Assembly (NCBI GenBank): GCA_021151685.1
Contig: JAGKWS010000025.1
Coordinates: 1-39,868, forward strand
Direction of reading: 5' to 3'
DNA: 39,868 nucleotides
From: Chitinophagaceae bacterium
Lineage (GTDB): Bacteria > Bacteroidota > Bacteroidia > Chitinophagales > Chitinophagaceae
In this document: one piece after another, positions 33,489 through 39,868 of the stretch
How the letters are laid out: the number at the start of each line of letters is the position of its first letter
Numbering within the stretch: position 1 is the stretch's first letter
Made by a program: the position numbers and the translations under genes
The notes under the pieces: model-generated
Told to the model about the DNA's origin: nothing
The model's database searches: none
What the model saw: the letters and a program-made list of their open reading frames with translations, nothing else

Positions 33489-34649
33489 ATGGCAGGTATA
33501 CGCACTACACGCATTTTGTTTATCCTGTCGGCAGTAGCATTGCTCCTGCCCATGGTGCAGCATGCGTTGTCGCTGTTTCCGGTAGCACCGCTGAATGGCG
33601 CAGTGGTGCCCGCCACCGATACGCACCTGAACCTGAACGCATGGTGGGAGGGCAGCTATCAGGAGCAGAAAAACCTGTACCTGAACGACAATACCGGCTT
33701 CCGGCCCGATATGGTGCGCCTGAACAACGAAATAGATTACCGCCTGTTTGGCAAACTACACGCCCAACTGGTGGTAGCCGGTAAAAACAATTATCTATAC
33801 GAGCAGGGCTATCTGGACGAGTATACCGGGCTGGAATACAAAACAGACAGCGCACTGCTATCGGGCCTTGTATGGATGAAAAAAATACAAGACACGCTGG
33901 AACGACTGGGCAAAACCGTAGTATTTGTAGAGGCCGCATCCAAGGCATGGTACTACCCCCAGTATGCCCCCGATGGCTACCGCTACCAGCGGTGGCGCAC
34001 CACCACCACCTACACCCGGCACCTACAACTCGCAGACTCGCTGGGTATACACCATATAGATATGAATCGTTGGTTTGCAGCACAGCGCAAAGATTCCCTT
34101 ACCAACAAACTATTTTCGAAGGCCGGCATACACTGGACGGTATATGGCTCGCTGCTGGTGGCCGATAGCCTGTCGCGCTATCTGGCACAGCGTACCGGCA
34201 AGTCTTTCCCAAGGTTGAAGATAAACGCGTACGACCATGCCGATACGGCCCGCGGTACCGACGACGATATTGCCAAAGGACTGAACCTGCTTCAAAAATG
34301 GCCACAAGAGCGGCTCTGCTACCCCAACTATACATTTACCCAACCCGATAGCCCCGGCCGTAAAGTTATTTTTATAGGCGATAGCTTTCTATGGACCCTG
34401 CTGAACAATGGCTACATACGAACCACCGGCCCACAATGGCAGCTATGGTACTACTTTAACGAAGCATGGAAGGCACACACACCCGATAGTGGCGTGGAAA
34501 AACTGGAACACTACAACTGGCAGCAACCACTGGCCGATGCCGAGTGCCTCGTCATTATGTACACCACCATCAACCTGAAGTCTATTTCGGCACCGTTTTC
34601 TTTTGCCGGGGTCATGCATCAGTATTTCTACCCTACCCAGCAACCTTAA
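33489..34649 (+). CDS. AlgX/AlgJ-like SGNH acetyltransferase-type protein
   Basis: The 386-residue protein has an N-terminal anchor (about 8-27) and an SGNH-like fold with FIGDSFLWTL (Ser299 as likely nucleophile) and KAGIHWTVYG (His215). Most AlgX/AlgJ/DHHW members have an Asp two residues before that His; here the position is Gly, so the catalytic arrangement may differ. AlgX and AlgJ accept acetyl groups from AlgI-type MBOATs and place them on the polymer. The 4-base gap to the MBOAT gene supports that role. Its last 17 bases overlap the end of the convergent kinase gene. Confidence 0.78.
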   Translation: MAGIRTTRILFILSAVALLLPMVQHALSLFPVAPLNGAVVPATDTHLNLNAWWEGSYQEQKNLYLNDNTGFRPDMVRLNNEIDYRLFGKLHAQLVVAGKNNYLYEQGYLDEYTGLEYKTDSALLSGLVWMKKIQDTLERLGKTVVFVEAASKAWYYPQYAPDGYRYQRWRTTTTYTRHLQLADSLGIHHIDMNRWFAAQRKDSLTNKLFSKAGIHWTVYGSLLVADSLSRYLAQRTGKSFPRLKINAYDHADTARGTDDDIAKGLNLLQKWPQERLCYPNYTFTQPDSPGRKVIFIGDSFLWTLLNNGYIRTTGPQWQLWYYFNEAWKAHTPDSGVEKLEHYNWQQPLADAECLVIMYTTINLKSISAPFSFAGVMHQYFYPTQQP

Positions 34650-36612
34650 AGGCCAGATAGAACGTTGCCCCCTTGCCGGGCTCACTCTCCACCCATATTT
34701 CGCCACCATTCAGCAAGGCAAACTCGCGGCACAGCATCAGTCCTATACCCGTACCCTTTTCGTTTTGTGTACCGGGTGTACTACTTGTAGGATGAAAGAT
34801 CATTGGTAACCGGTTGGCAGGTATGCCTACTCCATCATCTTTTACCGATACTACCACATAACCCGGCTTTTTATCGTGGTGTATACGCATGGTAATTGTG
34901 CCCCCTATCTGGCTGTACTTGATGGCATTGGCCAGCAAATTCCTCACTATAAAGTCGAGGTGCATAGGGTCGGCGGCAACACGGGCAGTCTCGTCGGGCA
35001 GGTAATCTATAGTCAGGTTTTTCTCTTCCAGTGCCAATGTACTCAGGCTCAGGTCTTGCCTGATGCAGGTATCTACCGATACCGATTGTTGTTGCAGCAT
35101 CACCCCCTTCATCAGCGACTGGCCCCACATCAGTAGCTTCTCCAGCATGTCTATCAGGTGATGCGTGTGGGTGCGTATGCTGTCCATCAGGTACTTTTTC
35201 TCTTCGGTCGGCGTATCGGGGTCTTCGTATATATCCAGTATTACGGGTATGCGTGCCACCGGGCCGCGCATGTCGTGGGCTATTATTGAAAACAGCTTAT
35301 CCTTCATGGCATTCATCTGTTCCAGCAATGTCTCATGGGCCTTCAGCTTTTGGTTCAGCAGTACCATGCGCCGTGCAAATACTATCAGTATTACCAGTAC
35401 CAGCAACACCCCAATGGCTACCGCCCCAAAGAAGTTTCGCTGCGCTATGTGTTTTACTTGATTCAGTTCCAGATCGGCCAGTACATCGTTCGATTTTTCC
35501 AACTCCCATGTAGCCAACAAGCCACTTATTTCGGCCTTCTTATTGGTCGTCATGATACTGTCCGATATCCTATGCTGCATTTCGGTAGCCTGTAATGCCT
35601 CTTTGTAGTGGCCTGTTTTTTTGTGCAAGGTGGCCAGACTTTCATAAATCACCATCATCACCCTCTTATTGCCCATACTGGTAGCAATGGCCAGTGCTTC
35701 GCTCAGGTATTTTTCAGCCAGTTTCGGGTCGCTGTCGGCCACTATGGCCCCCATCTGCTGTAGAATGTTCGATCGGATCTCGGCTATATTCTCGCGCGTG
35801 GCTATGTCCAAACCGTTTCTCAGGTACCCCAGTGCTTTTTCGGGCTGGTTATTTTCCAGATAGTACTGCCCTATGTAGGTGATACACTCCAGATGAGAAT
35901 TGATGAACTCGTGTTTGGCACTCAGCTCCATGTTTTGCTGGAATGTTTTGAGCGCAGTTACATTATCGCCCTTCATGGCATGCAATACCCCCACCAAATT
36001 GTAGAGACTGATAATTTTATCTGTTATCGCATGTCCCTTTGCCGCATTGGTTGCCAACCCAAAATACTTCCCGGCATTGGGCAGGTCGTTGATGCTGAGG
36101 TACACTGTGGCCAGATTCATGTAGCCCGTTATGGCCACATCCCGGTCCATGGTAGTATCGGTCAATTTCAGCGACTCTATCATGTATTTGATGGCCTCTT
36201 CGTACTTACCGGTCGATGCTTCGAGGGCTCCCATATTACCTACGGCACTGGCAATGCCGGGCTTATAGTTTAGCTCCCTATATATTTTCAATGCATACAG
36301 TGTACGCTCGCGGGCGGTGTTGGTACGGCCCTGATTGTCGTCTATCAGTGCCATTTGTTCCATCACCATTGCTTCAAACAATGGCTCTTTATGCCTGCGG
36401 AAATAGGCAATCCCCAACGCTCCAAAATATTTTACCGAATCGGCATTCCGACGGCTGTAGTGCCTTATGGCTTCTCTGTATATACTTGCCCGTATAGTGT
36501 CGGTGCGGGCGGTATTCAATCTTCTTATAAAATCCGGGTCTTGCCCACGGGCATCTACGCCTATAAAAAAAAGACCAGTTACCAACAACAGTAATTTAGA
36601 AAAAAGAGACAT
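34633..36612 (-). CDS. TPR-containing sensor histidine kinase
   Basis: From the ATG at 36612 the product is 659 residues: a signal peptide (about 1-24), a periplasmic TPR array (about 35-370), one transmembrane segment (about 390-412), a coiled coil, and a HisKA/HATPase core. The H-box is FSIIAHDMRGPVAR with His446, followed by the N-box RNLLANAIKYS, G1 box DDGVGIP and G2 box GTGIGLML. This TPR-kinase layout is common in Bacteroidota. No response regulator is next to it, so its partner is elsewhere. Its stop lies inside the 3' end of the AlgX-like gene on the other strand. Confidence 0.9.
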   Translation of the reverse strand: MSLFSKLLLLVTGLFFIGVDARGQDPDFIRRLNTARTDTIRASIYREAIRHYSRRNADSVKYFGALGIAYFRRHKEPLFEAMVMEQMALIDDNQGRTNTARERTLYALKIYRELNYKPGIASAVGNMGALEASTGKYEEAIKYMIESLKLTDTTMDRDVAITGYMNLATVYLSINDLPNAGKYFGLATNAAKGHAITDKIISLYNLVGVLHAMKGDNVTALKTFQQNMELSAKHEFINSHLECITYIGQYYLENNQPEKALGYLRNGLDIATRENIAEIRSNILQQMGAIVADSDPKLAEKYLSEALAIATSMGNKRVMMVIYESLATLHKKTGHYKEALQATEMQHRISDSIMTTNKKAEISGLLATWELEKSNDVLADLELNQVKHIAQRNFFGAVAIGVLLVLVILIVFARRMVLLNQKLKAHETLLEQMNAMKDKLFSIIAHDMRGPVARIPVILDIYEDPDTPTEEKKYLMDSIRTHTHHLIDMLEKLLMWGQSLMKGVMLQQQSVSVDTCIRQDLSLSTLALEEKNLTIDYLPDETARVAADPMHLDFIVRNLLANAIKYSQIGGTITMRIHHDKKPGYVVVSVKDDGVGIPANRLPMIFHPTSSTPGTQNEKGTGIGLMLCREFALLNGGEIWVESEPGKGATFYLAFKVAG

Positions 36613-36661
36613 ACAGGGGTCAATCAATAGTTCCAAATTACCGTTTCCACCTCACATAAAC

Positions 36662-36685
36662 AAACCCACTGCTATGAGTGGGTTT
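36662..36685 (-). terminator. Probable terminator after the DsbA-family gene
   Basis: A 9-bp stem (AAACCCACT 36662-36670 with AGTGGGTTT 36677-36685) with a 6-base loop lies 40 bases after the stop at 36726. The following minus-strand tail TTTGTTTAT is only moderately T-rich. Confidence 0.5.
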
Positions 36686-36725
36686 ATAGACAAAGAATCT
36701 GCATAAAAAACACAGCCTGTATTAC

Positions 36726-37379
36726 TTATGGTTGTTCGGCCTTCCACGCCTTCCATGCTTTTTCCAGCACGTTCAGAAAGGTATCGGCTGGTTGTGCCCC
36801 AGACACGGCAAAACGGTGATGGAATACAAAAAATGGCACGCCCGATACGCCCAGTCTTGCAGCCTCATCAATATCGGCCTGCACATCGGCACCATAATCT
36901 TTACCTGCCAGCATCTGCTTCACCGCGCCGGCATCCAGCCCCACACCTGCCGCTATGGCAGCAAGCTCGTCGGTACTGTTCAGGTTGCGGCCTTCGGTAA
37001 AATAGGCTTTGAACAATGCCTCCTCGGCCCTGGCACCCAATCCTTTTTTCCTTGCCATCTGCAATACCCGGTGGGCGGCAAATGTGCCCGCAGGTACTAC
37101 CTTATCGAAATTGTAGTGCAAGCCCGCTGCGCTGGCCATAGTAGCCACCTGCTGGTGCATTTTTACCGACTGGTCGTAGGGAATGTTCTTTACCCGTGCC
37201 AGAAAGCCGTATATATTCTCGGGCTTGTCGGGGGCCTTAAAGTCGGGGTTCAACTGAAAGCTGTGCCACACTGTCTCCACATCGGCTGCATGGGCAAACC
37301 TGGCCATTGCGGCCTCGTAGTGCCGCTTACCTATATAACAAAACGGACACACCACGTCCGACCATACATCTACCTTCAT
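36726..37379 (-). CDS. DsbA family oxidoreductase (FrnE-like)
   Basis: From the ATG at 37379 the product is 217 residues and starts MKVDVWSDVVCPFCYIGKRH, with the CPFC redox motif near residue 11 as in FrnE/2-hydroxychromene-isomerase-like DsbA proteins. The later PAGTFAAHRVLQMARKKG segment and GVSGVPFFVF (cis-Pro) complete the thioredoxin fold. There is no signal peptide, so it acts in the cytoplasm. Longer frames from 37391 and 37397 begin at or before the likely transcription start set by the TACATTTG box. FrnE-like proteins take part in thiol redox reactions; the substrate is unknown. Confidence 0.88.
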   Translation of the reverse strand: MKVDVWSDVVCPFCYIGKRHYEAAMARFAHAADVETVWHSFQLNPDFKAPDKPENIYGFLARVKNIPYDQSVKMHQQVATMASAAGLHYNFDKVVPAGTFAAHRVLQMARKKGLGARAEEALFKAYFTEGRNLNSTDELAAIAAGVGLDAGAVKQMLAGKDYGADVQADIDEAARLGVSGVPFFVFHHRFAVSGAQPADTFLNVLEKAWKAWKAEQP

Positions 37380-37394
37380 TTTCTGTGCCATACG

Positions 37395-37402
37395 CAAATG
37401 TA
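37395..37402 (-). promoter_or_regulatory. Candidate -7 box for the DsbA-family gene
   Basis: TACATTTG on the minus strand matches TAnnTTTG. It would start transcription near 37389, which makes the ATG at 37379 the first usable start, with a leader of about 10 bases. Confidence 0.45.
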
Positions 37403-37471
37403 CTGATGCACCACTATTCCCCGCCCATACACCTACTACAGCATACCATGTTACCCACAGGTAACCACACT

Positions 37472-37501
37472 AAAAGCGGCGGCACATTGCTGTACCGCCG
37501 C
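37472..37501 (-). terminator. Intrinsic terminator after the aminopeptidase gene
   Basis: A GC-rich 7-bp stem (GCGGCGG 37476-37482 with CCGCCGC 37495-37501) is followed by TTTTAG on the minus strand. It lies 22 bases past the stop at 37523. Confidence 0.65.
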
Positions 37502-37522
37502 CCAGTATGACAATACATTATA

Positions 37523-38815
37523 TTACTTGCGTTTCATTACCGCTTCTATCTCTTCGGTAGTAATGGGGATACCCTTGAAGAGGTCGGTATTACCGGTCTT
37601 GGTAATCCAAATGTTGTTTTCTATACGTATGCCCATCTGCTCTTCTTCTACGTATATGCCGGGCTCTATGGTAAAGAGCATACCTTCCTGCACGGCATCG
37701 GTATAAGAGCCCACATCGTGTACCACCAAACCCAGATGGTGCGATACCCCATGATAGAAATATTTGCGGAAGGCAGGATTGGCAGGGTCTTGGTTCTTGA
37801 TGTCGGCCTTGGTAATGAGGCCTATCTTCAGCAATTGTTTTTCCATCTCGGCATTAATGCTCTTCACATAATCGGGGAAGAGGATGCCGGGTTTCAGTAT
37901 CTTTTTGCCGTGGTTGTGTACCGCAAGGCAAGCATCATACACCTCTTTCTGCCGCTTGGTGAACTTTCCGTTTACCGGGATGGTACGCGTCATATCGGCA
38001 TTGTAGTTGCCATACTCGGCACCAAAGTCCATCAGCAACAATTCGCCGTCCTTACACTCCTGATTGTTGTCTTCGTAGTGCAGCGTACGCGCTCTGTCGC
38101 CCGATGCGATGATGCAGCCATAGGCATGGCCCGTAGCGCGGTTGCGCAGAAACTCGTGTGTTATCTCGGCCTCTATTTCGTACTCCATTACACCTGGCTG
38201 CACAAACTTCAGCACACGGTCAAAGGCTTTGGCCGTAATGGCTATTGCCTCCTGCGTTACGGCCACTTCTTCCTTAGTCTTTATGGCACGTACCTCCTTC
38301 ATGATGCGGGCAGCACGCTCGTAGCGGTGCAGCGGGTACTTCTTCATTACGTCCTGTACAAACAGCAGATCGGTACGGGGCAGTTCGGTATCGAGCCGGT
38401 TGTGCTCGTTGGTGCTCAGGTACACATGGTCGGCACTGTTCATCATTACCTGCAGCATGGTATCAAAACCATCCAACCACTGCACATTATTGATGCCCGA
38501 TATGGCCGTAGCTTCTTCTTTGCGCAGCTTGTGGCCCACCCATTTTTCCAGCAGCTCGTTGGGCCGCAGTAATACCAGAACCTCGGTCATACTCTTATCG
38601 GGATTGTCGGGGTAGAGCACCACAATGGTTTTCTCCTGCACTATGCCCGATAGCCACATTACATCGGCATCGGGTTTGTAGCCATAGGTGCCATCGCCAC
38701 TCTTGGGAAAGGTGGGACTTGCTGGAAAAATAGCCACCGAATTGGGTTTCATTTTTTCTGTAAACCGCTTCCGGTTCTGCTCGTACAAGCCGGAAGGTAT
38801 TGGTAGGTACTTCAT
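37523..38815 (-). CDS. pepP: Xaa-Pro aminopeptidase (M24B)
   Basis: The 430-residue protein has the PepP layout: an N-terminal AMP_N domain (about 1-150, with GYKPDADVMWLSG) and a pita-bread M24 domain. The five metal ligands are visible: Asp263 (LMDFGAEYGNYN), Asp274 (ADMTRT), His359 (YHGVSHHLGL), Glu384 (TIEPGIYV) and Glu399 (GIRIENN). It removes N-terminal residues that precede proline, in the cytoplasm, with two metal ions, usually manganese. Single gene with its own terminator. A TTTG followed 17 bases later by TAACTTCA upstream is only a weak promoter match. Confidence 0.93.
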   Translation of the reverse strand: MKYLPIPSGLYEQNRKRFTEKMKPNSVAIFPASPTFPKSGDGTYGYKPDADVMWLSGIVQEKTIVVLYPDNPDKSMTEVLVLLRPNELLEKWVGHKLRKEEATAISGINNVQWLDGFDTMLQVMMNSADHVYLSTNEHNRLDTELPRTDLLFVQDVMKKYPLHRYERAARIMKEVRAIKTKEEVAVTQEAIAITAKAFDRVLKFVQPGVMEYEIEAEITHEFLRNRATGHAYGCIIASGDRARTLHYEDNNQECKDGELLLMDFGAEYGNYNADMTRTIPVNGKFTKRQKEVYDACLAVHNHGKKILKPGILFPDYVKSINAEMEKQLLKIGLITKADIKNQDPANPAFRKYFYHGVSHHLGLVVHDVGSYTDAVQEGMLFTIEPGIYVEEEQMGIRIENNIWITKTGNTDLFKGIPITTEEIEAVMKRK

Positions 38816-38941
38816 TGCTTCGTCTGTAGTTTATAGCGGTGAAGTTATGAATGTATTGCGAACGCAAAAAGCTTTCCCATCAGTATACCCCTGCATATAC
38901 CCTACTTCCCGGCCTGCATTATTCGTAAAAACAAATGCCAC

Positions 38942-39014
38942 CGCAAAGGACGCTGAGAACTGCGCAAAGGGCTATAGATACATAGCAGTCTTCACCTTTG
39001 AGTGGCGCAAAGAA
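38942..39014 (+). repeat. Three short CGCAAAGR repeats in the intergenic region
   Basis: CGCAAAGGA (38942), CGCAAAGGG (38963) and CGCAAAGAA (39006) recur within 73 bases of the 297-base gap between the aminopeptidase and the proline-rich gene. Similar 'CGCAAAG' intergenic repeats occur in other Bacteroidota genomes as I recall. The rest of the gap shows no terminator or promoter that I can support. Confidence 0.3.
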
Positions 39015-39112
39015 CATGACACCTGGCATCTTCGATTTTGTGAATAATGCGGGTTAAAACTGCTCGCAAACTATATTTTGAGGCATTATAGGCGGACGAC
39101 TACACAATATGG

Positions 39113-39868
39113 CTACCAGTGGTTTCGGCGGGTGCGTTTGATGACTTGGATGTCGAGGTAGGCAGGGCGGTATGGGGGTGGTACATAGGGTGCGGCTGGC
39201 GTGGTTGGCGTTTCGGGTGTGGATGGGGGTGTAACGGGGCGTGGTGGAGTGCCTACGCCGGTGGAGATAACGCCACGGGCTACTGGTGGGGTATCGCCAG
39301 AGGATGGGCGTTTGTAGGGTTTGGGCTCGGTGGGTTCGGTAAGCAGGTTGGTGACGGGGGATGCTGCTACTGCCGGTGAATGGGGCACAGATGGGGCATT
39401 GTTCGTTTCGGCTACTTCGTTGATTATCTGTGTATTGTGTTCTGTTTGGGGTGTTTCGGCGGGTGTGTTGTTTTTCTCGTTTTGTGGGGCATTGGGTTCT
39501 TCAGCCTTGTTTGTAGAGGGTGTTGGGTAGGTGGCTTCCCATTCTTTGTATTCGGCTACTATTTGGTCGTCTTGTGCATATTTGAGTCCGGTGGGTTCTC
39601 GTTTTTTGTGGATGTGGCAGCGGCGTTTCAGAAAGTCGTCCATGTATTTGCGGACGGCAATGGCTTCTTGCTGGGAATAGCCCTGACGCAGAAAGTCGTC
39701 GGTAAACAGGTTAAAGACCTCGACCATGGTGCCGAGGTTGACCTTGGTACTGAGTTGTTTGATGACGGAACTTATTTTACGAATGACATCGGCTTCTTTG
39801 GGTGTGGGGAATGGGCTGTCGGTACGGTTGGCTATAAACTCGTTGATGTTGATGAGCTGCTGGTAGTA
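39113..39868 (-). CDS. Proline-rich protein of unknown function, 5' end outside the window
   Basis: The frame is open to the right edge, giving 251 residues; an ATG at 39727 would start a 204-residue version, but 47 further in-frame codons upstream have similar composition. The N-terminal ~125 residues are helical and charged (FIANRTDSPFPTPKEADVI, FLRQGYSQQEAIAVRKYMDD). From about residue 130 a low-complexity tail of Pro, Thr, Ala and Glu (PPRPVTPPSTPETPTTPAAP within it) runs to YLDIQVIKRTRRNHW. No family recognised. The tail gives the plus strand a strong G/T bias here. Confidence 0.65.
   Translation of the reverse strand, partial: YYQQLININEFIANRTDSPFPTPKEADVIRKISSVIKQLSTKVNLGTMVEVFNLFTDDFLRQGYSQQEAIAVRKYMDDFLKRRCHIHKKREPTGLKYAQDDQIVAEYKEWEATYPTPSTNKAEEPNAPQNEKNNTPAETPQTEHNTQIINEVAETNNAPSVPHSPAVAASPVTNLLTEPTEPKPYKRPSSGDTPPVARGVISTGVGTPPRPVTPPSTPETPTTPAAPYVPPPYRPAYLDIQVIKRTRRNHW

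Noticed and set aside
38942..39014. CGCAAAG repeats as an insertion sequence remnant or regulatory array
   Set aside because: Only three short copies with uneven spacing and no terminal inverted repeats or transposase; kept only as a low-confidence repeat.

Overview
Most of this window (about 870 to 39,868) reads as chromosome of a Bacteroidota bacterium, probably near Chitinophagaceae. The signs are a secreted PKD protein ending in a gliding-motility/type IX secretion sorting domain, DUF5777, DUF6427 and DUF4397 proteins, a Bacteroidota-style tyrosine autokinase, and TAnnTTTG-type -7 promoter boxes close to start codons. The first ~870 bases look foreign. They hold the start of a DUF1501 protein (minus strand) and the N-terminal 80 codons of a Gfo/Idh/MocA oxidoreductase (plus strand), a gene pair typical of Verrucomicrobiota/Planctomycetota. 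At about 862-880 the oxidoreductase stops matching its family, and on the other strand a truncated Bacteroidota PIG-L deacetylase begins. This is most likely a chimeric assembly join.

Layout. 1-870: foreign fragment. 870-4341: truncated PIG-L deacetylase, divergent from asparagine synthetase asnB. 4396-6710: four-gene minus-strand operon for envelope proteins (OB-fold protein, cytochrome-like lipoprotein, YceI, DUF5777 barrel). 6934-7350: PaaI-type thioesterase. 7418-7650: two terminators around a possible small RNA. 7659-13040: a T9SS-sorted PKD protein and an M13 metallopeptidase lipoprotein. 13198-15955: YdjM-like membrane hydrolase and a GT-C-like membrane protein, converging on a SWIM zinc-finger gene (15952-17649). 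17805-20509: DsbD-type thiol reductase preceded by a stand-alone copy of its N-terminal domain. 20766-31205: polysaccharide export block, all on the minus strand: CpsB-like phosphatase, UDP-sugar dehydrogenase, Wza, Wzc, ABC permease, Wzt-type ATPase, then an unknown secreted protein, DUF6427 and purQ. 31280-31951: DUF4397 lipoprotein. 32057-34649: MBOAT acyltransferase plus AlgX-like protein. 34633-38815: TPR histidine kinase, DsbA-family protein, Xaa-Pro aminopeptidase. 39113 to the right edge: a proline-rich protein of unknown function, cut by the window.

How the genes may work together. The 20.7-34.6 kb region combines precursor synthesis (UDP-hexosaminuronate), export (Wza/Wzc and a Wzm/Wzt-like ABC pair), a kinase/phosphatase switch (Wzc/CpsB) and a probable O-acylation pair (MBOAT/AlgX). 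No glycosyltransferase, polymerase or flippase is visible, so the repeat-unit genes must lie elsewhere. The most unusual feature is the C-terminus of Wzc. It has 16 consecutive Gly-Tyr dipeptides encoded by a hexanucleotide tandem array, giving 22 tyrosines in 47 residues where such kinases normally carry a short tyrosine cluster. I saw no rRNA, tRNA, CRISPR array, insertion sequence or prophage.
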